Translations under genes and position numbers: made by a program
Source: Bradyrhizobium sp. Tv2a-2
Lineage (GTDB): Bacteria > Pseudomonadota > Alphaproteobacteria > Rhizobiales > Xanthobacteraceae
Reading direction: 5' to 3'
Length of the DNA: 64,000 nt
Assembly (NCBI RefSeq): GCF_000472425.1
Contig: NZ_AXAI01000015.1
Coordinates: 142,428 to 206,427 of the forward strand
The notes under the pieces: generated by a model
The model's database searches: none
What the model was told of the DNA's origin: nothing
Seen by the model: the letters and a program-made list of their open reading frames with translations, nothing else
Part shown: positions 20,565 to 28,970 of the stretch, piece after piece
How positions within the stretch are numbered: the stretch's first letter is position 1
Layout: every line of letters starts with the position of its first letter

Positions 20565-21001
20565 GCGCCGGCGGCGGCACACTTCGTGTCGTGATTGCTA
20601 CGGCGCTGCCGCTTGTCTTGTTGCCGGCGCCGGCCAGATCCGAGGTCGGACAGGTCAACACGATCAAGGAGACCATCGAACGAATCTATAGCTGCTGGCG
20701 CGCGCCGCCGCTGTCGCGTGCGAACCCGATGGACATCACAGTGATCGTAAGCTTCAACCGTGCGGGGCAGATTCTCGGCAAGCCTCGGATCACCTTTGAG
20801 ACGGCCGAGGCGACCGACAACGACCGGGTGGAGTACCGCGTTGCCGTCATGGAGGCGTTGCAACGCTGCACGCCGATGCCATTTACCGAGAGCATGGCGG
20901 GCGCTGCGGCCGGGCACCCGTTCTGGATCCGGTTCCACACTACTGGTCCCAAACCCCAACCGACAGAGAAGCGAGCATGGCTGCTACAGAAAATACTTTG
21001 A
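20561..21001 (+). CDS. secreted protein with TolA/TonB C-terminal-like domain
   Basis: A 146-aa protein starting at a GTG inside the four-base overlap GTGA with the upstream cyclophilin gene. A signal-like stretch (VVIATALPLVLLPAPARS) is followed by IKETIERIYSCWRAPP and ITVIVSFNRAGQILGKPRIT. This resembles the C-terminal domain of TolA or TonB-type energy transducers. It overlaps the next cyclophilin gene by 25 bp, so the three are probably translated together. Confidence 0.65.
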   Translation: MSAGGGTLRVVIATALPLVLLPAPARSEVGQVNTIKETIERIYSCWRAPPLSRANPMDITVIVSFNRAGQILGKPRITFETAEATDNDRVEYRVAVMEALQRCTPMPFTESMAGAAAGHPFWIRFHTTGPKPQPTEKRAWLLQKIL

Positions 21002-21441
21002 TCCTTGAGACCACCCAGGGCCCCGTGACCATCGAGATGCGTCCCGATCTTGCGCCCGGCCACGTCGCCCGCATCAAGGAGCTGGTGCGCGAAGGCTTTT
21101 ACGACGGCATCGTGTTTCACCGCGTGATCGACGGCTTCATGGCGCAGACCGGCTGCCCGCACGGCACCGGCACCGGCGGAAGCGGCAAGAAGCTGAAGGC
21201 CGAGTTCAACAAGGAGCCGCATGTGCGCGGCACCGCCTCGATGGCACGTGCGGCCAGCCCTGACTCCGCCGACAGCCAGTTCTTCATCTGCTTCGACGAT
21301 GCCTCCTTCCTCAATGGCCAGTACACCGTCTGGGGCAAGGTCACCGCGGGCATGGAGAATGTCGACAAGATCAAGCGCGGCGAGCCGGTGAAGGATCCCG
21401 ACAAGATCGTGAAAGCTCGCATGGCCGCCGACGCGAAGTAA
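20977..21441 (+). CDS. cytosolic peptidyl-prolyl cis-trans isomerase (cyclophilin)
   Basis: A 154-aa cyclophilin without a signal peptide. Conserved blocks are FHRVIDGFMAQTGCP, GTASMARAASPDSADSQFFI and NGQYTVWGKVTAGMENV. Its start lies inside the preceding gene. It resembles E. coli PpiB in size. The tandem of one exported and one cytosolic cyclophilin with a small secreted gene between them is notable. Confidence 0.93.
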   Translation: MAATENTLILETTQGPVTIEMRPDLAPGHVARIKELVREGFYDGIVFHRVIDGFMAQTGCPHGTGTGGSGKKLKAEFNKEPHVRGTASMARAASPDSADSQFFICFDDASFLNGQYTVWGKVTAGMENVDKIKRGEPVKDPDKIVKARMAADAK

Positions 21442-21457
21442 CGCCTGACGTCGACTC

Positions 21458-21538
21458 CGTCATTCCGGGGCGGTGCGAAGCACCGAGCCCGGAATCTCGA
21501 GATTCCGGGTTCGCCTCTTCGAGGCGCCCCGGAATGAC
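21458..21538. repeat. palindromic repeat (GTCATTCCGGGGC type)
   Basis: GTCATTCCGGGGCG and AGCCCGGAATCTCGAGATTCCGGGTTCGC form an imperfect palindrome ending in GCGCCCCGGAATGAC. A related element is at 28850-28948. It is a typical interspersed palindrome of this group. Confidence 0.75.
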
Positions 21539-21563
21539 AGCGCGCCTGCAGGCGCATTGAACC

Positions 21564-22637
21564 ATGCGCACCGACCTTTTCGATTTCGACCTGCCGCCTG
21601 AGAACATCGCGCTGCGTCCCGCGAGCCCGCGGGATTCCGCGCGTCTCCTGGTGGTGCAGTCCGGTGGCGGACTGCGCGATCAGGTCGTTGCCGACCTGCC
21701 GGACTGGCTTCGCCCCGGTGACCAGATCGTCGTCAACGACACCAAGGTGATCCCGGCGCAGCTCTCCGGCCGGCGGATCGGGCGCGCGACCGAGCCGAGG
21801 ATCGAGGCGACGCTGATCAAGCGTCTCGACGGCTCGCGCTGGCAGGCGCTGGTGAGGCCGGCGAAGAAGCTGGCCGAGGGCGACACCATCCGCTTCGGCA
21901 ACGAGGGCAGGGTCTGCCTGCTCGGCAATCTCGATGCACAGGTCGAGCGCAAGGGCGACGAGGGCGAGGTGACGCTGTCCTTTGCTTTCCATGGCCCCGT
22001 GCTCGACCAGGCCATCGCCGATGTCGGCCAGGTGCCGCTGCCGCCCTATATCGCCTCCAAGCGTGAGGTCGATGAGCGCGACATGGCGGACTACCAGACC
22101 ATGTTCGCGCAGGCCGAGGGCGCCGTGGCGGCGCCGACCGCCGGCCTGCATTTCACGCCCGCGCTGGAAGCGAGCTTGCGCGCGCGCGGCGTTTCCATCC
22201 ACCGCATCACGCTGCATGTCGGGGCAGGGACCTTCCTGCCGGTGAAGGCCGACGACACGGCCGGCCACAAGATGCATGCGGAATGGGGCCAGATCACCGC
22301 TGAGACGGCATCAGCACTGAATGCGGCGCGTGCGAAGGGTGGCCGCATTGTCGCGATCGGCACGACCTCGCTGCGCCTGCTCGAAAGTGCGGCCGCCGAG
22401 GGCGGCACCATCCGGCCCTTTGCCGAGGAGACCTCGATCTTCATCACGCCCGGCTACCGCTTCCGCGCGGTCGATATCCTGCTCACCAATTTCCATCTGC
22501 CACGCTCGACCCTGTTCATGCTGGTCTCGGCCTTTGCCGGCCTGGAGATGATGAAGAATGCCTATGCGCATGCAATTGCGAGCGGATACCGGTTTTATTC
22601 GTATGGGGATGCGTGTCTGCTGTTTCGAGGCGAGTGA
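21564..22637 (+). CDS. queA: S-adenosylmethionine:tRNA ribosyltransferase-isomerase
   Basis: A 357-aa enzyme that converts preQ1-modified tRNA to epoxyqueuosine tRNA. Diagnostic blocks are MRTDLFDFDLPPENIALRP, VVNDTKVIPAQL, APTAGLHFTP, LHVGAGTFLPVK and FHLPRSTLFMLVSAFAG. The length is normal. With tgt at 24009 it places two queuosine-pathway genes around asd, which is on the other strand. Confidence 0.96.
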   Translation: MRTDLFDFDLPPENIALRPASPRDSARLLVVQSGGGLRDQVVADLPDWLRPGDQIVVNDTKVIPAQLSGRRIGRATEPRIEATLIKRLDGSRWQALVRPAKKLAEGDTIRFGNEGRVCLLGNLDAQVERKGDEGEVTLSFAFHGPVLDQAIADVGQVPLPPYIASKREVDERDMADYQTMFAQAEGAVAAPTAGLHFTPALEASLRARGVSIHRITLHVGAGTFLPVKADDTAGHKMHAEWGQITAETASALNAARAKGGRIVAIGTTSLRLLESAAAEGGTIRPFAEETSIFITPGYRFRAVDILLTNFHLPRSTLFMLVSAFAGLEMMKNAYAHAIASGYRFYSYGDACLLFRGE

Positions 22638-22703
22638 GCGGACGCGGGGCTCCGTCTCACCTCTCCCCGGCGGGAGAGGTGATCTTCGCTGCGGCGACCG
22701 CTG

Positions 22704-23741
22704 TTACGCCATCACGCGCTCCGGCAACAGCTCCGCGATCTGCACCGCGTTGAGCGCCGCGCCCTTGAGCAGCTGATCGGCCGCGACGAACATCGAGATT
22801 GAGTGGCCTGACGTGTCGCTCAAGTCTCGCCTGATGCGGCCAACCAGCACGTCGTCCTGCCCGGATGCATCGAGCGGCATCGGGAAATAGTTGTTGGCTC
22901 GGTCGTCGACGACCCGCACGCCCGGTGCGACGCTGAGGATGTTGCGCACCTCGGCTTCCGTGATCGGCCGCTCGCATTCGATGGTGATGGCCTCGGAATG
23001 GGCGCGCAGCACCGGCACGCGCACGCAGGTCACGCCGACGCCAATCTTGTCGTCCTCGAAGATCTTGCGGGTTTCCTTGATGACCTTGGTTTCCTCGTCA
23101 TTGTAGCCGGTGTCAGGGTCGATCGCGGTGTTGTGGCTGAAGAGGTTGAAGGCGTAGGAGTGCGGCATCACTTTGGGCGGGAAGACCTGGCCGTTGAGAT
23201 GCGCGCGGGTCGACTGCACGAGCTCGTCCATTGCGGCGGCACCGGCGCCGCTCGCGGCCTGATAGGTCGCGATGATGACGCGCTTGATGCGGTTCTGCTG
23301 GTGGATCGGCCACAGCGGCACCAGTGCGGTGATCGCCGCGCAGTTCGGGTTGGCGATGATGCCCTTGTGGTCGCGGATGCGGTTGGCGTTGATCTCGGGG
23401 ATCACCAGCGGCACGTTCGGGTCCATGCGGAAAGCCGAGGAGTTGTCGACCACGACGGCACCGGAGCGCACGGCGACGGGTGCGAACTTCCGGGAGATGG
23501 AGCCGCCGGCCGAGAACAGCGCGATGTCGACGCCTTCGAAGGAGCGCTCATCGAGCTCCTCGATCACGATCCGCTCGCCGCGGAAATCGACCGTCTTGCC
23601 GGCCGAGCGGGCGCTGGCGAGCGCCTTCAGTCGGCTGACGCGGAAATTGCGCTTGTCCATGGTGGCGATGAACTCGGCGCCGACGGCACCGGTCACGCCG
23701 ACAATGGCTACAACGGGATCGTTCTTCACTTTTGTCTCCAT
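22704..23741 (-). CDS. asd: aspartate-semialdehyde dehydrogenase
   Basis: A 345-aa NADPH-dependent enzyme making aspartate semialdehyde, the branch point to Lys/diaminopimelate, Thr and Met. It has the Rossmann motif VGVTGAVGAEFIATM, DNSSAFRMDPNVPLVIPEIN, the active-site Cys in IANPNCAAITALVPL, and the His block RVPVLRAHSEAI. The ATG at 23741 has AGGAAG only two bases upstream; a GTG at codon 5 with GGAGAC upstream is an alternative start. A terminator and a Thr/Lys-rich leader peptide lie directly upstream, which suggests attenuation control. Confidence 0.96.
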   Translation of the reverse strand: METKVKNDPVVAIVGVTGAVGAEFIATMDKRNFRVSRLKALASARSAGKTVDFRGERIVIEELDERSFEGVDIALFSAGGSISRKFAPVAVRSGAVVVDNSSAFRMDPNVPLVIPEINANRIRDHKGIIANPNCAAITALVPLWPIHQQNRIKRVIIATYQAASGAGAAAMDELVQSTRAHLNGQVFPPKVMPHSYAFNLFSHNTAIDPDTGYNDEETKVIKETRKIFEDDKIGVGVTCVRVPVLRAHSEAITIECERPITEAEVRNILSVAPGVRVVDDRANNYFPMPLDASGQDDVLVGRIRRDLSDTSGHSISMFVAADQLLKGAALNAVQIAELLPERVMA

Positions 23742-23765
23742 CTTCCTGGGATCATGCTTCAGGCA

Positions 23766-23802
23766 ACAAAAAAGCCCCAGACCTGAGAGGGCGGGGCTTC
23801 GG
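23766..23802 (-). terminator. attenuator terminator before asd
   Basis: On the asd strand AAGCCCC and GGGGCTT form a seven-pair stem (plus-strand positions 23793-23799 and 23772-23778) followed by TTTTTT, ending about 25 nt before the asd ATG. The 5' arm with two flanking bases (CCGAAGCCC) can instead pair with GGGCCTCGG at 23846-23854 inside the leader peptide region: eight pairs with one mismatch, a competing antiterminator. Confidence 0.75.
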
Positions 23803-23829
23803 TTCGAGATGTCGCGATGTCTTGATCAG

Positions 23830-23901
23830 CTACGCGCGCACGCCTCCGAGGCCCGGTCGGGCTTTGGTCGTTTTGGTCGTGCTTTTGGTGGCGGCGATCA
23901 T
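23830..23901 (-). CDS. asd leader peptide (Thr/Lys-rich)
   Basis: A 23-codon ORF reading MIAATKSTTKTTK and then ARPGLGGVRA, stop TAG. Residues 5-13 hold five Thr (ACC/ACG) and three Lys (AAA) codons. Both amino acids are end products of the pathway that asd feeds. The stop lies about 30 nt before the terminator hairpin. The control codons lie directly before the antiterminator strand, as expected if ribosome stalling frees that strand. The ribosome site is weak. Codon content, order and the alternative pairing fit a classical attenuator. Confidence 0.7.
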   Translation of the reverse strand: MIAATKSTTKTTKARPGLGGVRA

Positions 23902-24008
23902 GGCGCGGGAACATAGGGGGCGCTCGAAGGCCCGTCAACGGCTTTTGACGAGGAATACCGGCCCCGAGGAGGTTGAAACCGGCATGCCTGTTACGCGATA
24001 AGCCCCGC

Positions 24009-25148
24009 ATGACGCTTCCCAACCATTTCGAACTCATCGCCACCGACGGCGCCGCCCGCACCGGAAAGCTGACCACGCCGCACGGGGTGGTGCGCACGCC
24101 GGCCTTCATGCCGGTCGGCACGGCCGGTGCCATGAAGGGACTGTACTGGCGGGAAGTGCGCGACGCCGGCGCCGACATCGTGCTCGGCAACACCTATCAT
24201 CTGATGCTGCGGCCCGGCGCCGAGCGGATCGCAGCGCTCGGCGGCCTGCAGCGCTTCACCGGCTGGGGCGGGCCGATGCTGACCGACTCCGGCGGCTTCC
24301 AGGTGATGTCGCTCTCCGAGCTGCGCAAGCTGACCGAGCAGGCGGTGACCTTCCGCTCCCATATCGACGGGGTGAAGGTCGAGCTGTCGCCGGAGCGCTC
24401 GATCGAGGTGCAGCGCCTGCTTGGCTCCGACATCGCCATGCAACTGGACGAATGTGTGCGGCTGCCGGCCGAGCGCGCGGATATCGAGCGCGCGATGCAG
24501 CTCTCGCTGCGCTGGGCGGAGCGCAGCAAGCGCGCCTTCGAGACGGCGCCCGACGGCTACATGCTGTTCGGCATCGTGCAGGGTGGCGATGTGGGGGAGC
24601 TGCGCCAGGCGAGTGCGCGCGGGCTCTCCGAGATCGGCTTCCATGGCTATGCCATCGGCGGGCTTGCGGTCGGCGAGCCGCAAGCCGTGATGCTTCATAT
24701 GATCGAGGAGACCGCGCCGCTATTGCCGTCGGACCGGCCACGTTATCTCATGGGCGTCGGCACGCCCGACGACCTCCTGGAGGCGGTCAAGCGCGGCATC
24801 GATATGTTCGACTGCGTGCTGCCGACGCGCAATGGCCGCCACGGCATGGTCTTCACACGATACGGCGCTATCAACTTGCGCAATGCGCGCCACGCCGATG
24901 ATCCGCGCCCGCTTGACGAGGAAAGCATCTGGCCGTCGACGCGCGACATCTCGCGCGCCTATCTGCATCACCTCGTCCGCTCCGGCGAGACACTGGGCGC
25001 GATGCTGCTGTCCGAGATCAACATCGCCTACTACCAGCGCCTGATGAGCGACATCAGGGAGGCGATCGCGCAAGGCCGGTTTGGGGAACTCTACGACGCG
25101 ACGCGACAGGGCTGGGCGCGCGGCGACATCGCACCGATCACGAGCTGA
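24009..25148 (+). CDS. tgt: queuine tRNA-ribosyltransferase (tRNA-guanine transglycosylase)
   Basis: A 379-aa enzyme that exchanges guanine-34 for preQ1 in tRNAs with a GUN anticodon. It shows LGNTYHLMLRPG, the active-site Asp in MLTDSGGFQVMSL, FGIVQGGDVGELRQAS, GYAIGGLAVGE and FDCVLPTRNGRHGMVFT. Start taken at MTLPNHFE, 12 codons inside a longer open frame, because homology begins there. The expected late zinc ligands (Cys-x-Cys-x-x-Cys) are not present in the usual form after FDCVLPTRNGRHG, as in some alphaproteobacteria. It is divergent from asd. Confidence 0.95.
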   Translation: MTLPNHFELIATDGAARTGKLTTPHGVVRTPAFMPVGTAGAMKGLYWREVRDAGADIVLGNTYHLMLRPGAERIAALGGLQRFTGWGGPMLTDSGGFQVMSLSELRKLTEQAVTFRSHIDGVKVELSPERSIEVQRLLGSDIAMQLDECVRLPAERADIERAMQLSLRWAERSKRAFETAPDGYMLFGIVQGGDVGELRQASARGLSEIGFHGYAIGGLAVGEPQAVMLHMIEETAPLLPSDRPRYLMGVGTPDDLLEAVKRGIDMFDCVLPTRNGRHGMVFTRYGAINLRNARHADDPRPLDEESIWPSTRDISRAYLHHLVRSGETLGAMLLSEINIAYYQRLMSDIREAIAQGRFGELYDATRQGWARGDIAPITS

Positions 25149-25285
25149 TCGGCAGACGCATCGCGACGCGCAGCTGACGCAGGGGCATCAGGACTGCAAG
25201 AGTAAGCCGAAGCTTTTCTGGAATTTTACCAACTGACGCTGCAACAATGGTCGCGGGGGGCGCGGACGAGCGCCCCGCCCGACAC

Positions 25286-25501
25286 CTAATTGCACAGGAT
25301 CCGCTTGGCCGCGTGCTTGGTTACGAAACCGTATCCGCAGGTGTCGCAGGTCCAGAGATAGCTGATGAGGTGTTCCGACAGATAGGCGGACGCTTCGGCA
25401 GCAACCATGGAGTCTGCACACACAGGACAGGTCGGCAAATCACTTCCCCGGGGATCGGGGTGCGGCATCACGGTCGACAGGATTTCAGCAAAAGCTGGCA
25501 T
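25286..25501 (-). CDS. small zinc-ribbon-like protein
   Basis: A 71-aa protein with two Cys pairs: CPVCADSM in the first half and CDTCGYGF near the C-terminus, the spacing of a zinc ribbon. It has ribosome site GAGGGG and an ATG start. The MPHPDPRGSDLPTCPVCADSMV type recurs in Bradyrhizobium as I recall. Its role is unknown; a regulatory or structural zinc protein is possible. Confidence 0.7.
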   Translation of the reverse strand: MPAFAEILSTVMPHPDPRGSDLPTCPVCADSMVAAEASAYLSEHLISYLWTCDTCGYGFVTKHAAKRILCN

Positions 25502-25805
25502 CGTGACCCCTCTGCGTTCCTAGTGTGGTAAGTCCTATACACCACATTCATTGACAGTGTAGCAACACAAATGCGTAGGTTTTGCGTTATTTAGCCGCGT
25601 TAAGTTTTTGCAATGCAGCGCATAATTGATTTGCATCCTCATGTTCTGCGGGCGCGCGTTGTCACGACCTGGCGCCGGAACGATCAATGTTGAGACCGCG
25701 CCGATATCGAGCAACACGCGAGGCTGTGGGCAAAACCATCCTGCCCATCGTGCTGTCGTCTGCGGCGCGCTATCTCTCAACTGCCCTGTGTGAAGGAATT
25801 GAGCC
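25502..25805. other. intergenic region before the BrnA-like gene
   Basis: More AT-rich than its surroundings. I looked for a BrnT-type toxin ORF on both strands and found none. Confidence 0.4.
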
Positions 25806-26045
25806 ATGCCCGATCAGCCGAGACGGCCAAGGACGCTGAACGACGCGCGCAGCGAAGCGGAGGCGGCGTTCAAGAAGGTGACGACGAAGGTGGCGGAAGC
25901 GCCGCCAAAGAGAAACGCCATTCCCGGCGTGAAGGAGCAGGTGACGTTACGCATCGACCAGGACGTGCTGGATCATTTCCGGTCGAGCGGACCTGGCTGG
26001 CAGGACCGCATCAATGACGCGCTGCGCAAGGCGACGGGGAAATAG
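25806..26045 (+). CDS. BrnA-like antitoxin-type protein without a BrnT partner
   Basis: A 79-aa basic protein. The C-terminal half (VTLRIDQDVLDHFRSSGPGWQDRIN) matches the BrnA antitoxin pattern, a ribbon-helix-helix DNA-binding domain that normally represses and neutralises the BrnT ribonuclease. The toxin gene usually lies directly upstream, but none is visible there or downstream. It could be a solitary repressor or the survivor of a lost module. Confidence 0.65.
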   Translation: MPDQPRRPRTLNDARSEAEAAFKKVTTKVAEAPPKRNAIPGVKEQVTLRIDQDVLDHFRSSGPGWQDRINDALRKATGK

Positions 26046-26070
26046 CATCTTGGGGCGATTGCGCAGCTAT

Positions 26071-26176
26071 TAGAGTGTTTTCGAGCGAAGTGGGGACCGG
26101 TTCGCGTGAAGAAAACGCGTCAAAACAAGAATCTAGAGCTTCGGTTCTGATTCAATCAGAACCGGAATTGCTCTAG
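26071..26176. repeat. interspersed repeat family R2, copy 2
   Basis: Reads TTTTCGAGCGAAGTGGGGAC, CGGTTCGCGTGAAGAAAACG and GCTTCGGTTCTGATTCAATC. This is the reverse complement of the element at 18816-18904 with few changes. It abuts the stop codon of the caspase-like gene. Confidence 0.85.
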
Positions 26177-27624
26177 TGGCGGAACATGCCGCCCATCATA
26201 CCGCCGATCATGCCGCCCATGAAAGCACCGGGGTCGCCGCCGCTACGCCGATAGCCGCCGCCTCCGCCACCACCACCGCCGCCGCTGTTGCGGCGCGCGT
26301 GGCGGCCGCTGTCGGACCCGTCATCGCCGGACGAGGTCTGGGTGGTCGCCACGATCTCCGACAACAGCGCCTTGTGCTGAAGCTTGTTGAGATAGCCGCT
26401 CACGGGATAGCCGCGGGCCGCCTGCCAACGCTTGATCACCGAGCGGGTCTCGTCGTCGAACTTGCCGGTGACCTTGGTATCGAAACCGAGGCCGTTGAGC
26501 CGCCGCTGCACGTCGCGGCGCTGGCCGCGGTCGAGCCCGATCTGGTCTTCGGTGACCTGGCTGGAGTCTTCGGTGAAGGTCGCGGGATCGACGGCCGTCA
26601 GGTTGCGCGTCATGTCCTTTTCTTTGGCCGCGGCTGCGGTCGCGCCGTTGCCAGTATCGAGCGCCGCGATCCGCGCCAGCGCCAGCGAGCGGAACTGGCC
26701 GTTCGGATAGCTGGAGAGATAGGCGTTGAGTTCTTCCGGCTTGTTGGAGTCCTTGACCGAGCGCCAGAACTCGAGCTCGACATCGGTGCCGGGCGTGGTG
26801 GAGGCGAGCGCCGGGGCCGGTCCGGAGGCGGGCGCAGCGGCCGTCGCCGGCGGCGGCGCGGCCGGGTTGAGATAGACCGAGCCAGTCAGGTTGGTGTGGC
26901 CCCAGGGCAACTGACCCTTGCTGGTCTCATCGCTGACCTGGGCGCGAACTTCCGTCATCGCCTGCTGGATCTCGACGCCCGGCTCGGTGATGTGGGCGAT
27001 CAGCGCGCGGGTGAACGGGCTGTTGGTGCCTTCCTGGCCGTCGAGCGCGGTCTGGCCCGGACCGGTGGCAAAGGCGATCAGCGTGCCCTCGCCGGACTTC
27101 ATTTCGGCGAGGCCCTGGCCCACCGCCACGCTGCGGGTGGTGTTGGCCTTGATCTTGGCGGCAAACGGGTTGTCGCGGCAGGCGTCGAGGAAAACGAGCT
27201 TGACCTTGGCGTCGCCCATGGTCTGGTCGAGCGTCACGTCGACGTTAATTGCGGCGCCAAGCTTGACGTCCATCTCCGATTTGATGTCGGCATCGATCGG
27301 CAGCAGGTAGTTGGTGCCTGAGATCGCGATGCCGTGGCCGGCGTAGTAGAAAACGGCGACGTCGGCGCCTTGCGCCTTCTTGCCGAAGTCGAGCAGCTTC
27401 GCCGTCATGGTGTCGCGGGTGAGATTGGTGCCCTCTATCACCTCGAAGCCGACATTGCGCAATGTCGCGGCCATTGCCTTGGCGTCGATCGGCGGGTTGG
27501 GCAGTTGCGCCACGTTCCTGTAGGCGCCGTTGCCGACCACGAAGGCTATGCGCTTGTCGGCAAGCGCGGCGTCGGCGGAAAACACCATCAGGATCAGGGA
27601 GAGGATGATTGCCGGGTAACGCAT
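26173..27624 (-). CDS. secreted caspase-like (C14) protein with peptidoglycan-binding-like domain
   Basis: A 483-aa exported protein. Signal peptide: MRYPAIILSLILMVFSADAALA. The caspase/metacaspase-like domain follows (KRIAFVVGNGAYRNV) with the catalytic His in FYYAGHGIA and the catalytic Cys in FLDACRDNPF. A Pro/Ala linker leads to a putative peptidoglycan-binding-1-like repeat (RRDVQRRLNGLGFDTKVTG). The tail is Gly-rich (a run of ten Gly, then GGMIGGMMGGMF). Many Bradyrhizobium encode several such orthocaspases; the physiological substrate is unknown. Confidence 0.85.
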   Translation of the reverse strand: MRYPAIILSLILMVFSADAALADKRIAFVVGNGAYRNVAQLPNPPIDAKAMAATLRNVGFEVIEGTNLTRDTMTAKLLDFGKKAQGADVAVFYYAGHGIAISGTNYLLPIDADIKSEMDVKLGAAINVDVTLDQTMGDAKVKLVFLDACRDNPFAAKIKANTTRSVAVGQGLAEMKSGEGTLIAFATGPGQTALDGQEGTNSPFTRALIAHITEPGVEIQQAMTEVRAQVSDETSKGQLPWGHTNLTGSVYLNPAAPPPATAAAPASGPAPALASTTPGTDVELEFWRSVKDSNKPEELNAYLSSYPNGQFRSLALARIAALDTGNGATAAAAKEKDMTRNLTAVDPATFTEDSSQVTEDQIGLDRGQRRDVQRRLNGLGFDTKVTGKFDDETRSVIKRWQAARGYPVSGYLNKLQHKALLSEIVATTQTSSGDDGSDSGRHARRNSGGGGGGGGGGYRRSGGDPGAFMGGMIGGMMGGMFRH

Positions 27625-27794
27625 CGCAAAATCCCCCGCAGAATCGAAATAAATTGGAAAACAACGATTGAAGACAAGTTACACGAAAATGCCATGTTTC
27701 ATGCGACAAAAAATTGAGTTGTGCCCGCCTGCAATCGCGCCTCCTTCGCTCGCGTAGAATACCGAGCAAGGTTCCGATCATTGCGTGATCTAGA

Positions 27795-28694
27795 TCACAA
27801 TTTGGCCGGCGGCGTTTCGGGGGCAGGCTTGATCAAAGCTTGCTGCGGCGCCCGCAGGTTCAAGAGATTACCACCGAGGATCAGAGCGGCACCAAGGCCG
27901 GTGAAGATATCCAGCCGCTCGGCATAGAGCAGCCAGCCGGCGGTGGCTGTCAGCGGAACCCGCAGGAAATCCATCGGCACCACGACGGTTGCGTCGGCAT
28001 AGCGCATCGCATTCGCAAGACAGTAGTGTGAGAAGGTGCCGCAAACGCCGATCACGATCATCCAGCCCCAGCCATGCGCAGACGGCCAGGTCCAGAGGTA
28101 GAGTGCGGGCAGCAGGCTTGCGGTTGATTGCACCACCAGCATCCAGAAAATCACGGTAAGCGGGCTCTCGGTGCGGGTCAGCGATTTGACGAGCACGATG
28201 GAGATGCCGAAGCCGATCGCCGCTCCCAGCGCAATCAACTGTCCCGGGTCGATCTGCCCGGTGGCGGGGCGCACGATGATGATGACGCCGACGAGCCCAA
28301 GCAGGATCGCCGCGCTCTTCGAGGGGGTGATGCGTTCGCCCAGAAAGCTTGCCGCCAGGATCGCGGTCCAGATCGGCATGGTGAACTCGATGGCCACGAC
28401 CTGGCCGATCGGGATCAGGGTCAACGCAAAGAACCAGCCGAGCTGCGAGACATAGTGGATGAGGTTGCGCGCGGCGTGATCGCGAAGCCGCGATGTCCGC
28501 AGCGCGGCAAGGCCACCGGCGCGGTAGATCAGCGGCGACAGCAAGAGAAAGCCAATCAGCGAGCGCACCGTCATCAGTTCGAACACGTTGATTTCGCGCA
28601 GCGCCTCGCGCCCGGCGACCGCCATCACCAGGTTCAACGATAGCCAGCCCGCCATCCATAGTGCAGCCATCGATTTGGAGGTGGTGCCGGTCAT
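27795..28694 (-). CDS. EamA/DMT-family transporter
   Basis: A 299-aa membrane protein with about ten hydrophobic segments, of the drug/metabolite transporter (RhaT/EamA) superfamily. I take the ATG at 28694 (MTGTTSKSMAALWM) because the upstream extension is Pro-rich and not membrane-like. The two EamA halves can be followed through FELMTVRSLIGFLLLSPL and VRVPLTATAGWLL-type segments. The substrate is unknown. Confidence 0.85.
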   Translation of the reverse strand: MTGTTSKSMAALWMAGWLSLNLVMAVAGREALREINVFELMTVRSLIGFLLLSPLIYRAGGLAALRTSRLRDHAARNLIHYVSQLGWFFALTLIPIGQVVAIEFTMPIWTAILAASFLGERITPSKSAAILLGLVGVIIIVRPATGQIDPGQLIALGAAIGFGISIVLVKSLTRTESPLTVIFWMLVVQSTASLLPALYLWTWPSAHGWGWMIVIGVCGTFSHYCLANAMRYADATVVVPMDFLRVPLTATAGWLLYAERLDIFTGLGAALILGGNLLNLRAPQQALIKPAPETPPAKL

Positions 28695-28849
28695 GGTCCT
28701 GTGGGGTGATGCGGGCAGGGGCGAGGGAGGGCACGCCGGTATCGGCGCGCGCGGCCGCGTTTGCAACCCGCTGATATGGCCACCCTCATATGCGTGCGGG
28801 CGAATTTCGTTGTGGGATGAACGGTGGGATCGGTGGTAGCTGCTTCATG

Positions 28850-28948
28850 TCGTTCCGGCGCACGCGAAGCGAGAACTCTGATGTGCTATTGCACATCTTA
28901 AGAATCTCGAGGTTCCGGGTTCGCTGGCTTCGCATCCCCCGGAACGAC
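28850..28948. repeat. palindromic repeat (GTCGTTCCGG type)
   Basis: Starts GTCGTTCCGGCGCACGCG, has an inner TGCTATTGCACA palindrome and AATCTCGAGGTTCCGGGTTC, and ends CCCCCGGAACGAC. It is related to 21458-21538. It lies directly upstream of the RidA gene. Confidence 0.7.
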
Positions 28949-28970
28949 GTCTCAAGGGAGAAAAATCATC

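Noticed and set aside
23742..24008. preQ1 riboswitch for tgt
   Set aside because: No preQ1 aptamer-like sequence on the plus strand; the structure found belongs to asd on the minus strand.
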